From Archivesica marissinica (Eukaryota; Mollusca; Bivalvia; Venerida; Vesicomyidae): a stretch of 64,000 nt of DNA. Location of the stretch: NCBI GenBank assembly GCA_014843695.1, contig CM026401.1, positions 28,936,610 through 29,000,609 on the forward strand, given 5' to 3'. The translations under genes were made by a program, and so were the position numbers. The notes under the pieces were generated by a model. The model did not search any database. It saw nothing but the letters and a program-made list of their open reading frames with translations, and was not told the origin of the DNA. This document shows, one piece after another, positions 28,401 to 43,400 of this stretch (position 1 is the first letter of the stretch; each line of letters opens with the position of its first letter).

Positions 28401-31400
28401 ACGTGCAATGCTAATAAAATACAGCCAATAGTAAATCGTAGTTTTATTTGAGGTATAAACAAACATAAATGTAAGAGACACAAATAAAGACATAAAACCA
28501 TCCGTTCAACATCTGATGTGTCGATTAAAACTAGTATATGATACTGAACTTGAGACAGCTTCAATACAGAACAAATTATTTGAATTTGACGAAATATGGA
28601 AGCAATATGCTAAAAAGTTTTAATTTAAAATTATATTGAAAATAATTGTCATCAATCACTTGGTAGAATGTAGGCTGCAGACCACTTTTCTCTTCTTTTT
28701 TTTTCTAAGTGTAACTGAACATTTTTTCAGCACTTTAAGGCCAACATGATAATGACTTGATATATTTATATACACTATTATTCATGCCGTTTGTTTATTC
28801 TACTCGTTAAAAAATGTACATTATTGTAAGGTGCGTGTGGGATGCCCTCGACCCACAGGTCACCTATGACGAGGAAAAATAAACGGGCCTTAAACGTGGT
28901 TCCAAAAAAATAAAAATAAAGACTCGTTGATTATAATCGATTACACATTTTCACAATCGATTATCGCCGATGTCCATGCCGGCGAACGATTGTCGGCGAC
29001 TTAGCGATAATCGGTTTATCACTAGTTATAATGAACCCTTAAACTCACACGCAATTCCTTCAATTATTATAGCGAGTATGTTTTCCGTCGTTTTCTAATT
29101 ATACGACCCTCTCCGCTACACCATTAATTTCCACATACTAACTATATGAATTTACATATATAAATTTCCATATTATATAAAACATGATTTGTCTTATCTG
29201 CGCAGATATGCGCATGTCAGTTCCATTGTGCGTGACTTTTAATAATACTGTAATGTTTTGTGGCCGTAGTATCCAGGCCGTGAGCTAGTGGTGTTAAAAT
29301 ATGTACACTGATTTGTCAACAGAAGACTGGTCAGTGGACAGGTGGTTAGCACGTTGGACTGCGAATCCAGTTCGATCCCTCGTCTGACATTAATAATATT
29401 AACAGTCTTTCTGATTACACTATAAACCGATGTCTCATGTATCAGTGCTATACACCGGACATGTAAATGAGTTGCGGAGGATTCTGTAATCGGAGCATAT
29501 TCTGTATCCTCCCAAGAATAAAGTGATTAATATTCTTCTGAAGGCGTCGCCCCGATTAATATGGGGATGGCGACAAATAAACATGTTATAAACATTGTTA
29601 ACAAACCGGAAACCTTGGACTAACCGGAACGAATATGTACCTATTGCTTTCGATCCGGATCATTTACAAAATGCAATAATATTGTATAAATCGCTTTTAC
29701 TATAACACGTGCTCTTCTGGAGAAACAGTGTTTATAATAGTTTCGGATCATTTACAAATGCAATACTATTGTATAAATCGCTTTTACTATAACACGTGCT
29801 CTTCTGGAGAAACAGTGTTTATAATAGTTTCGGATCATTTACAAATGCAATACTATTGTATAAATCGCTTTTACTAAACACGTGCTCTTCTGGAGAAACA
29901 GTGTTTATAATAGTTTCGGATCATTTACAAATGCAATACTATTGTATAAATCGCTTTTACTAAACACGTGCTCTTCTGGAGAAACAGTGTTTATAATAGT
30001 TTCGGATCATTTACAAATGCAATACTATTGTATAAATCGCTTTTACTAAACACGTGCTCTTCTGGAGAAACAGTGTTTATAATAGTTTCGGATCATTTAC
30101 AAATGCAATACTATTGTATAAATCGCTTTTACTAAACACGTGCTCTTCTGGAGAAACAGTGTTTATAATAGTTTCGGATCATTTACAAATGCAATACTAT
30201 TGTATAAATCGCTTTTACTAAACACGTGCTCTTCTGGAGAAACAGTGCTTATAATAGTTCCGGATCATTTACAAATGCAATAATATTGTATAAATCGCTT
30301 ATACTAAACATGTGCTCTTCTGGAGAAACAGTGAGCTGTGAGACAAGTTCTAACAGTATTTTAGTTTCACTCTCACTCTTGAGACCTCATTCCTGATGCA
30401 ATCCAGCGCGCCGTGATGGAGAGAGAAGAGACAGCATGGATAGAAGTGTCTAGCATAAGGTCGCCACTACCATGGATCTTGTGGGAAACTATGGTGGTCG
30501 TGTGTGTGTTTTACGTTTATTTATCGTCGCTACCAGTTTCACATATGAGCGACGACTCCTGAAGATATTAGTCATTTTAGAGTGTTCGAGGATAGTGCAT
30601 TGATACAGACATAGGCCCATTCCAGAATCTTCGCTGGTTCTTTTACGTGCACGGTGTAAAGCACCGACACGAGACCTATGTGTAAAGTTCCATCTGAAAG
30701 ACTGTTAAATTTATTATGATCAGACGGGGGATCGAACCTGCGATCCCTGGATTACCAGTACCCTGGACTACAGATCCGTCTGTCTATGGTGGTCCAACTT
30801 GTTACGGCTATATATATGTTACGGCTATATACATACATCCTAATTTACAGGGGCTGTGTTTCTGTGCACTCAATATAAAACATATAGTATTATTGTCATT
30901 TGTTGCTATAAATAAATATAAACATAAAATAATTTTAGACTAATATAGGAAATTAACATAGAGTGTATATTTTGTATATGTATATATACATGTAACTACA
31001 AATGACGTACTAATAAATGTTTCATTTTTATAACAGATATTCCCGACTATATAACAAGGAACGAGGCTTCCAATGACGCTAGACGGGAAGACCAGCGTGC
31101 AATCACAGTTCGAGATTTAATACCAAACACGAGTTACAGGTTCCGAGTTCGAGCCATTAATACATTCGGTAGGGGACAGGAAGGCAGTAGACCATCGAGT
31201 GAGTAAAATAAATAACTCATATTCAATATACATACACCTAATACACCTTTGTCATTGAATTCTTACGTTTAGTTTCCTCGGAATTAGCATATGTATGGCA
31301 TGGAACGACATGCCCTATGTGAAATATTAAATACTATATGTTTTGTATCTTATTTGTCTTTAGTGACTACGGGCTGTCCAATTAGCGCATGGTTAGCACG

Positions 31401-34400
31401 CTCGCTTCTCACTAATGCAACCCGGGTTTGATCCTTGGGCCGGGAAGTATGAATCCTCGGGTTTTTCTCCGAGTACTCCGATTTCCTGCCCCCACGAAGG
31501 ACCGCGCATACACTTTTATTCGCGCCAACGAGAGTGATCAATATAAGTTTTGCTCGAAATCGTTGTAAAATAAATAAAGTTTATACTTAATACTAATGGC
31601 AACCAATGTTTCATGTGATCTCTCATAATAGGATAAAATGACGTTTAATGGTGGGTTGTGTGTGGATGGATGGATGAATCGAAGGATGGATGGACGTTTG
31701 GATGGATGCACGGACGGGTGGGCGATGAATGGATGGACGAATGGATGGCCACACGAATGGGTACTTTAGTGGCTACCCCATTGATCTCTTCTCTGTTGTA
31801 TATATTATTCTCGTAATTACTTTATAACCACATAGCTGTTAACCACAGACCATTATAAATAGATATATTATTCTCCTAGCCGCATAAGTATACATTAGTG
31901 TGTGTGGACGAATGCAAGGACGGAAGGACGGATAGTGATTCGCACAGATATGAATAATTACACAGTAAGGTAATATAATTATACTTGTGTATCAGATCTT
32001 TCACTCACATGTATCAATATTACAGTTACTTTACTTTTCAGGTATGATGAAGATAAAACAGACGGCCCCTATACTTTCTCCTAGGAATGTCGGAGGGGGT
32101 GGGGGTAAAGTGGGAACTCTCACTGTCTCTTGGGATGTAAGTTATCAAATTCAGATTCAAATCAAATTATACATTGATGAACAATTATTTGGAATGTAAG
32201 TTACCAAGAAACCGAAATAATATTATGCATCATATGAACAACAGACCCAAGACGTGCTCTTTCCTATGATAATGAACACGGAGACAGTGTCATATGATAA
32301 TGAACACGGAGACAGTGTCATATGATAATGAACACGGAGACAGTGTCATATGATAATGACCACGGAGACAGTGTCATATGATAATGACCACGGAGACAGT
32401 GTCATATGATAATGAACACGGAGACAGTGTCATATGATAATGAACACGGAGACAGTGTCATATGATAATGAACACGGAGACAGGGTCATATGATAATGAA
32501 CACGGAGACAGTGTCATATGATAATGAACACGGGGACAGTGTCATATGATAATGAACACGGAGATAGTGTCATATGATAATGAACACGGGGACAGTGTCA
32601 TATGATAATGAACACGGGGACAGTGTCATATGATAATGAAACACGGAGAAAGTGTCATATGATAATGAAACACGGAGAAAGTGTCATATGATAATGAAAC
32701 ACGAGAAAGTGTCATATGATAATGAAACACGGAGAAAGTGTCATATGATAATGAAACACGGAGAAAGTGTCATATGATAATGAAACACGGAGAAGTTTCC
32801 TATGATAATGAACACGGAGACAGTGTCATATGATAATGAAACACGGAGAAAGTATCATGATAATGAAACACGGAGAAAGTGTCATATGATAATGAAACAC
32901 GGAGACAGTGTCATATGATAATGAACACGGAGACAGTGTCATATGATAATGAACACGAAGACAGTGTCATATGATAATGAACACGGGGACAGTGTCATAT
33001 GATAATGAACACGGGGACAGTGTCATATGATAATGAACACGGAGACAGTGTCATATGATAATGAACACGGAGACAGTGTCATATGATAATGAACACGGAG
33101 ACAGTGTCCTATGATAATGAACACGGGGACAGTGTCATATGATAATGAACACGGAGACAGTGTCATATGATAATGAACACGGAGACAGTGTCCTATGATA
33201 ATGAACACGGGGACAGTGTCGTATGATAATGAACACGGAGACAGTGTCATATGATAATGAACACGGAGACAGTGTCATATGATAATGAACACGGAGACAG
33301 TGTCATATGATAATGAACACGGGGACAGTGTCATATGATAATGAACACGGAGACAGTGACATGTGATAATGAACACGGGGACAGTGTCATATGATAATGA
33401 ACACGGAGACAGTGTCATATGATAATGAACACGGGGACAGTGTCATATGATAATGAACACGGGGACAGTGTCATATGATAATGAACACGGGGACAGTGTC
33501 ATATGATAATGAACACGGGGACAGTGTCATGTGATAATGAACACGGGGACAGTGTCATATGATAATGAACACGGGGACAGTGTCATATGATAATGAACAC
33601 GGGGACAGTGTCATATGATAATGAAACACGGAGAAAGTGTCATATGATAATGAAACACGGAGAAAGTGTCATATGATAATGAAACACGAGAAAGTGTCAT
33701 ATGATAATGAAACACGGAGAAAGTGTCATATGATAATGAAACACGGAGAAAGTGTCATGATAATGAAACACGGAGGAGGTTTCATATGATAATGAAACAC
33801 GGAGAAAGTGTCATATGATAATGAAACACGGAGAAGTTTCCTATGATAATGAACACGGAGACAGTGTCATATGATAATGAAACACGGAGAAAGTGTCATG
33901 ATAATGAAACACGGAGAAAGTGTCATATGATAAGGAAACACGGAGACAGTGTCATATGATAATGAACACGGAGACAGTGTCATATGATAATGAACACGGA
34001 GACAGTGTCATATGATAATGAACACGGAGACAGTGTCATATGATAATGAACAAGGAGACAGTGTCATATGATAATGAACACGGGGACAGTGTCATATGAT
34101 AATGACCACGGAGACAGTGTCATATGATAATGAACACGGAGACAGTGTCATATGATAATGAACACGGAGACAGTGTCATATGATAATGAACACGGAGACA
34201 GTGTCTTATGATAATGAACGCGGGGACAGTGTCATATGATAATGAACACGGAGACAGTGTCATATGATAATGAACACGGAGACAGTGTCCTATGATAATG
34301 AACACGGTGACAGTGTCCTATGATAATGAACACGGAGACAGTGTCATATGATAATGAACACGGAGACAGTGTCATATGATAATGAACACGGAGACAGTGT

Positions 34401-37400
34401 CCTATGATAATGAACACGGGGACAGTGCCATATGATAATGAACACGGAGACAGTGTCATATGATAATGAACACGGGGACAGTGTCATATGATAATGAACA
34501 CGGAGACAGTGTCATATGATAATGAACACGGGGACAGTGTCATATGATAATGAACACGGGGACAGTGTCATATGATAATGAACACGGGGACAGTGTCATA
34601 TGATAATGAACACGGGGACAGTGTCATATGATAATGAACACGGGGACAGTGTCATATGATAATGAACACGGGGACAGTGTCATATGATAATGAAACACGG
34701 AGAAAGTGTCATATGATAATGAAACACGGAGAAAGTGTCATATGATAATGAAACACGAGAAAGTGTCATATGATAATGAAACACGGAGAAAGTGTCATAT
34801 GATAATGAAACACGGAGAAAGTGTCATGATAATGAAACACGGAGGAGGTTTCATATGATAATGAAACACGGAGAAAGTGTCATATGATAATGAAACACGG
34901 AGAAGTTTCCTATGATAATGAACACGGAGACAGTGTCATATGATAATGAAACACGGAGAAAGTGTCATGATAATGAAACACGGAGAAAGTGTCATATGAT
35001 AATGAAACACGGAGGAGGTTTCATATGATAATGAAACACGGAGGAGGTTTCATATGATAATGAAACACGGAGAAAGTGTCATATGGTAATGAAACACGGA
35101 TAAAGTTTCCTATGATAATGAAACACGGAGAAAGTGTCATATGATAATGAAACACGGAGAAAGTTTCCTATGATAATTGAAACACGGAGAAAGTTTCCTA
35201 TGATAATGAAACACGGAGAAAGTTTCATATGATAATGAACACGGAGACAGTTTCCTATGATAATTGAAACACGGAGACAGTTTCCTATGATAATTGAAAC
35301 ACGGAGAAAGTGTCATATGATAATGAAACACGAGAAAGTGTCATATGATAATGAAACACGGAGAAAGTGTCATATGATAATGAAACACGGAGGAGGTTTC
35401 ATATGATAATGAAACACGGAGGAGGTTTCATATGATAATGAAACACGGAGAAAGTTTCCTATGATAATGAAACACGGAGAAAGTGTCATATGATAATGAA
35501 ACACGGAGAAGTTTCCTATGATAATGAACACGGAGACAGTGTCATATGATAATGAAACACGGAGAAAGTGTCATGATAATGAAACACGGAGAAAGTGTCA
35601 TATGATAATGAAACACGGAGGAGGTTTCATATGATAATGAAACACGGAGGAGGTTTCATATGATAATGAAACACGGAGAAAGTGTCATATGATAATGAAA
35701 CACGGATAAAGTTTCCTATGATAATGAAACACGGAGAAAGTGTCATATGATACTGAAACGACTGGCCCGTTAAATAGGGGTGACACTATAATAAACAAAC
35801 ACTATACTGTATTAAAACGTAAGTTTGTTAAATGTTATTTTTATTTTTTATTATAGATATTGGACCCATCTGAGCACTGCGGTCCTAATATTAGATATTT
35901 CATCTACTGGAAGAACATTGACGATGCAAAAGACTGGAAACGGGTAGGTGGATTGGCACATTGGCGATTGAAGTGTAAAAAATAATTTAGCAAACAAAAG
36001 TGTGAGCCATCGTGGTGCAAGGCATATGGTGTCCGCCTTGTACCTGATAGGTTGTGAGTTCGGACCCCACCAACACTAGGTTGGTCACATTCTTAGGCAA
36101 GCTTCCACGTGGTCTCTTCTCTCTGTAATACATGGATTCCATCAGGAATGAAGCTTGAAGCAATTGAATAAGTGGTGTAAGAACCTGTTCGCAATCGAGC
36201 TAAGGTAAATATGTATAAATGAACAAACATTAAATGTTATATAAGAACTGAGTGAAGAAAATAATTCTTAACACATTACGATGCTAATGATTAAGCTTAT
36301 TTACCCTCGCCTCCGGAGAACCAAATTACACTAATGTACCCAATATTTAAGCGTGTAGACGTCTAAATAACTCCGCCCTCTCCTAGCAGTTGACATGCAG
36401 ATTAGGATAATTACACTGTTGAGAAAATGGTCGATGACGCTTGACCGCTCATCGTCCCGGGTCAAAGTTAACCCACTACGCATTTTCACCAAGAGTCAAA
36501 CAAGCGTCTTTACTGATTTTCATGTGTCAAAACCCGGAAGGTCGGGTCAAATGAACGCCCTGCAAATATGACTATATTTGTTTCTCGAAAGGGATATCAA
36601 TTTTACCTTTAAGGAAGTGCACCGTTTCTTTTTGGTGTTAATATATGATGATTGCGTGCATGTCCTTACTGTTATGCGTGACACTATAATAAATAAACAT
36701 CTCTATAATCTATGCTATAAGTAAATATGTCTAAAATTGAATTAGTAAAATCGCAAAATATAGATACATTTTTATTTTGCTATATTAAAAATTGATGTAA
36801 TAAGAGACATTGGTCAGCTACTATCTCATAAATACACGTTAAGGGGATACGGGGCCTCTTAGATGTCCCGTAAATAGACGTTAAGGGGATACGGGGCCTC
36901 TTAGATGTCCCGTAAATACACGTTAAGGGGATACAGGGCCTCTTATATGTCCAGTAAATACACGTTAAGGGGATACGAGGCCTCTTAGATGTCCCGTAAA
37001 TACACGTTAAGGGGATACGGGGCCTCTTAGATGAATCCGTCTGTTATATGTCCCGTAAATACACGTTAAGGGGATACGGGGCCTCTTAGATGAATCCGTC
37101 GGTTATATGTCCCGTAGATACACGTTAAGGGGATACGGGGCCTCTTAGATGATTCCGTCGGTAATATGTCCCGTAAATACACGTTAAGGGGATACGGGGC
37201 CTCTTAGATGAATCCGTCTGTTATATGTCCCTTAAATACACGTTAAGGGGATCTTAGATGAATCCGTCTATAAAATGTCTCGTAAATACACGTTAAGGGG
37301 ATACAGGGCCTCTTAGATGTCCCGTAAATACACGTTAAGGGGATACGAGGCCTCTTAGATGTCCCGTAAATACACGTTATGGGGATACGGGGCCTCTTAG

Positions 37401-40400
37401 ATGTCCCGTAAATACACGTTAAGGGGATATGGGGCCTCTTAGATGTCCCGTAAATACACGTTAAGGGGATACGGGGCCTCTTAGATGAATCCGTCTGTAA
37501 TATGTCCCGTAAATACACGTTAAGGGGATACGGGGCCTCTTAGATGAATCCGTCTGTTATATGTCCCGTAAATACACGTTAAGGGGATACGGGGCCTCTT
37601 AGATGAATCCGTCTGTAATATGTCTCGTAAATACACGTTAAGTGGATACGGGGCCTCTTAGATGAATCCGTCTGTTATATGTCCCGTAAATACACGTTAA
37701 GGGGATACGGGGCCTCTTAGATGAATCCGTCTGTTATATGTCATGTAAATACACGTTAAGGGGATACGGGGCCTCTTAGATGAATCCGTCGGTTATATGT
37801 CCCGTAAATACACGTTAAGGGGATACGGGGCCTCTTAGATGAATCCGTCGGTTATATGTCCCGTAAATACACGTTAAGGGGATATGGGGCCTCTTAGATG
37901 AATCCGTCTGTTATATGTCCCGTAAATACACGTTAAGGGGATACGGGGCCTCTTAGATGAATCCGTCGGTTATATGTCCCGTAAATACACGTTAAGGGGA
38001 TACGGGGCCTCTTAGATGATTCCGTCGGTAATATGTCCCGTAAATACACGTTAAGGGGATACGGGGCCTCTTAGATGAATCCGTCTGTTATATGTCCCGT
38101 AAATACACGTTAAGGGGTTACGGGGCCTCTTAGATGAATCCGTCTGTAATATGCCCCGTAAATACACTTTAAGGGGATACGGGGCCACTTAGATGAATCC
38201 GTCTGTAATATGTCCCGTAAATACACTTTAAGGGGATACGGGGCCTCTTAGATGAATCCGTCTGTAATATGTCCCGTAAATACACTTTAAGGGGATACGG
38301 GGCCTCTTAGATGAATCCGTCTGTAATATGTCCCGTAAATACACTTTAAGGGGATACGGGGCCTCTTAGATGAATCCGTCTGTAATATGTCCCGTAAATA
38401 CACTTTAAGGGGATACGGGGCCTCTTAGATGAATCCGTCTGTAATATGTCCCGTAAATACACTTTAAGGGGATACGGGGCCTCTTAGATGAATCCGTCTG
38501 TAATATGTCCCGTAAATACACTTTAAGGGGATACGGGGCCTCTTAGATGAATCCGTCTGTAATATGTCCCGTAAATACACTTTAAGGGGATACGGGGCCT
38601 CTTAGATGAATCCGTCTGTAATATGTCCCGTAAATACACTTTAAGGGGATACGGGGCCTCTTAGATGAATCCGTCTGTAATATGTCCCGTAAATACACTT
38701 TAAGGGGATACGGGGCCTCTTAGATGAATCCGTCTGTAATATGTCCCGTAAATACACATTAAGGGGATACGGGGCCTCTAAGATGAATCCGACTGTTATA
38801 TGTCCCGTAAATACACTTTAAGGGGGTGCGGGGCCTCTTACATGAATCCGTCGGTTATATGCCGTAAATACACTTAAGGGGATACGGGGCCTCTTAGATG
38901 AATCCGTCTGTTATACGTCCAGTAAATAACTTTAAGGGGATACGGGGCCTCTTACATGAATCCGTCTGTAATATGTCCGTAAATACACATTAAGGGGATA
39001 CGGGGCCTCTAAGATGAATCCGTCTGTTATATGTCCGTAATACACTTTAAGGGGATACGGGGCCTCTTAGATGAATCCGGCTGTTATATGTCCCGTAAAT
39101 ACATTTTAAGGGGATACGGGGCCTCTTAGATGAATCCGTCTCTTATATGTCCCGTAAATACACTTTAAGGGGTTACGGGGCCTCTTACATGAATCCGTCG
39201 GTTATATGACCCGTAAATACACGTTAAGGGGATACGGGGCCTCTTAGATGAATCCGTCTGTTATATGTCCCGTAAATACACTTTAAGGGGATACGGGGCC
39301 TCTTAGATGAATTCGTCTGTAATATGTCCCGTAAATACACATTAAGGGGATACGGGGCCTCTAAGATGAATCCGTCTGTTATATGTCACGTAGATACACT
39401 TTAAGGGGATACGGGGCCTCTTAGATGAATCCGGCTGTTATATGTCCCGTAAATACATTTTAAGGGGATACGGGGCCTCTTAGATGAATCCGTCTCTTAT
39501 ATGTCCCGTAAATACACTTTAAGGGGTTACGGGGCCTCTTAGATGAATCCGGCTGTTATACGTCCAGTAAATAAACTTTAAGGGGATACGGGGCCTCTTA
39601 GATGAATCCGTCTGTTATATGTCCCGTAAATACACTTTAAGGGGATACGGGGCCTCTTAGATGAATCCGGCTGTTATATGTCCCGTAAATACACATTAAG
39701 GGGATACGGGGCATATTAGATGAATCCGTCTGTTATATGTCCCGTAAATACACCTTAAGGGGATACGGGGCCTCTTAGATGAATCCGGCTGTTATATGTC
39801 CCGTAAATACACTTTAAGGGGATACGGGGCCTCTTAGATGAATCCGTCTGTTATATGTCCCGTAAATACACTTTAAGGGGATACGGGGCCTCTTAGATGA
39901 ATCCGTCTGTAATATGTCCCGTAAATACTCTTTAAGGGGATACGGGGCCTCTTAGATGAATCCGTCTGTAATATGTACCGTAAATACTCTTTTAAGGGGA
40001 TACGGGGCCTCTTAGATGAATCCGTCTGTAATATGTCCCGTAAATACACTATAAGGGGATACGGGGCCTCTTAGATGAATCCGGGTATCATATGTCCCGT
40101 AAATACATTTTAAGGGGATACGGGGCCTCTTAGATGAATCCGTCTCTTATATGTCCCGTAAATACACTTTAAGGGGATACGGGGCCTCTTAGATGAATCC
40201 GGCTGTTATATGTCCCGTAAATACACTTTAAGGGGATACGTGGCCTCTTACATGAATCCGTCGGTTATATGACCCGTAAATACACGTTAAGGGGATACGG
40301 GGCCTCTTAGATGAATCCGTCTGTTATATGTCCCGTAAATACACTTTAAGGGGATACGGGGCCTCTTAGATGAATCCGTCTGTTATATGTCCCGTAAATA

Positions 40401-43400
40401 CACTTTAAGGGGATACGGGGCCTCTTAGATGAATGTGGCTGTTATATGTCCCGTAAATACACTTTAAGGGGATACGGGGCATCTTAGATGAATCCGTCGG
40501 TTATAGTTCCCGTAAATACACTTTAAGGGGGTACGGGGCATCTTAGATGAATCCGTCTGTTATATGTCCCGTAAATACACCTTAAGGGGATACGGGGCCT
40601 CTTAGATGAATCCGGCTGTTATATGTCCCGTAAATACACTTTAGGGGGATACGGGGCCTCTTAGATGAATCCGTCTGTAATATGCCCCGTAAATACACTT
40701 TAATGGGATACGGGGCCTCTTAGATGAATCCGGCTGTTATACGTCCCGTAAATACACTTTAAGGGAATACGGGGCCTCTTACATGAATCCGTCGGTTATA
40801 TGACCCGTAAATACACGTTAAGGGGATACGGGGCCTCTTAGATGAATCCGTCTGTTATATGTCCCTTAAATACACGTTAAGGGGATCTTAGATGAATCCG
40901 TCTATAAAATGTCTCGTAAATACACGTTAAGGGGATACAGGGCCTCTTAGATGTCCCGTAAATACACGTTAAGGGGATACGGGGCCTCTTAGATGTCCCG
41001 TAAATACACGTTAAGGGGATATGGGGCCTCTTAGATGTCCCGTAAATACACGTTAAGGGGATACGGGGCCTCTTAGATGAATCCGTCTGTAATATGTCCC
41101 GTAAATACACGTTAAGGGGATACGGGGCCTCTTAGATGAATCCGTCTGTTATATGTCCCGTAAATACACGTTAAGGGGATACGGGGCCTCTTAGATGAAT
41201 CCGTCTGTAATATGTCTCGTAAATACACGTTAAGTGGATACGGGGCCTCTTAGATGAATCCGTCTGTTATATGTCCCGTAAATACACGTTAAGGGGATAC
41301 GGGGCCTCTTAGATGAATCCGTCTGTTATATGTCATGTAAATACACGTTAAGGGGATACGGGGCCTCTTAGATGAATCCGTCGGTTATATGTCCCGTAAA
41401 TACACGTTAAGGGGATACGGGGCCTCTTAGATGAATCCGTCTGTAATATGTCTCGTAAATACACGTTAAGTGGATACGGGGCCTCTTAGATGAATCCGTC
41501 TGTTATATGTCCCGTAAATACACGTTAAGGGGATACGGGGCCTCTTAGATGAATCCGTCTGTTATATGTCATGTAAATACACGTTAAGGGGATACGGGGC
41601 CTCTTAGATGAATCCGTCGGTTATATGTCCCGTAAATACACGTTAAGGGGATACGGGGCCTCTTAGATGAATCCGTCGGTTATATGCCCCGTAAATACAC
41701 GTTAAGGGGATATGGGGCCTCTTAGATGAATCCGTCTGTTATATGTCCCGTAAATACACGTTAAGGGGATACGGGGCCTCTTAGATGAATCCGTCGGTTA
41801 TATGTCCCGTAAATACACGTTAAGGGGATACGGGGCCTCTTAGATGATTCCGTCGGTAATATGTCCCGTAAATACACGTTAAGGGGATACGGGGCCTCTT
41901 AGATGAATCCGTCTGTTATATGTCCCGTAAATACACGTTAAGGGGATCTTAGATGAATCCGTCTGTAATATGTCCCGTAAATACACGTTAAGGGGATACG
42001 GGGCCTCTTAGATGAATCCGTCTGTAATAATTCCCGTAAATACACTTTAAGGGGATACGGGGCCTCTTAGATGAATCCGTCTGTAATATGTCCCGTAAAT
42101 ACACTTTAAGGGGATACGGGGCCTCTTAGATGAATCCGTCTGTAATATGTCCCGTAAATACACGTTAAGGGGATACGGGGCCTCTTAGATGAATCTGTCT
42201 GTAATATGTCCCGTAAATACACGTTAAGGGGATACGGGGCCTCTTAGATGAATCCGTCTGTAATATGCCCCGTAAATACACTTTAAGGGGATACGGGGCC
42301 ACTTAGATGAATCCGTCTGTAATATGTCCCGTAAATACACTTTAAGGGGATACGGGGCCTCTTAGATGAATCCGTCTGTAATATGTCCCGTAAATACACT
42401 TTAAGGGGATACGGGGCCTCTTAGATGAATCCGTCTGTAATATGTCCCGTAAATACACTTTAAGGGGATACGGGGCCTCTTAGATGAATTCGTCTGTAAT
42501 ATGTCCCGTAAATACACATTAAGGGGATACGGGGCCTCTAAGATGAATCCGTCTGTTATATGTCACGTAGATACACTTTAAGGGGATACGGGGCCTCTTA
42601 GATGAATCCGTCTGTAATATGTCCCGTAAATACACTTTAAGGGGATACGGTGCCTCTTAGATGAATCCGGCTGTTATATGTCCCGTAAATACATTTTAAG
42701 GGGATACGGGGCCTCTTAGATGAATCCGTCTCTTATATGTCCCGTAAATACACTTTAAGGGGTTACGGGGCCTCTTAGATGAATCCGTCTGTTATATGTC
42801 CCGTAAATACACATTAAGGGGATACGGGGCCTCTAAGATGAATCCGGCTGTTATATGTCCCGTAAATACACTTTAAGGGGGTACGGGGCCTCTTACATGA
42901 ATCCGTCGGTTATATGTCCCGTAAATACACTTTAAGGGGATACGGGGCCTCTTAGATGAATCCGGCTGTTATACGTCCAGTAAATAAACTTTAAGGGGAT
43001 ACGGGGCCTCTTACATGAATCCGTCGGTTATATGACCCGTAAATACACGTTAAGGGGCTACGGGGCCTCTTAGATGAATCCGTCTGTTATATGTCCCGTA
43101 AATACACTTTAAGGGGATACGGGGCCTCTTAGATGAATCCGGCTGTTATATGTCCCGTAAATACATTTTAAGGGGATACGGGGCCTCTTAGATGAATCCG
43201 TCTCTTATATGTCCCGTAAATACACTTTAAGGGGTTACGGGGCCTCTTACATGAATCCGTCGGTTATATGACCCGTAAATACACGTTAAGGGGATACGGG
43301 GCCTCTTAGATGAATCCGTCTGTTATATGTCCCGTAAATACACTTTAAGGGGATACGGGGCCTCTTAGATGAATTCGTCTGTAATATGTCCCGTAAATAC

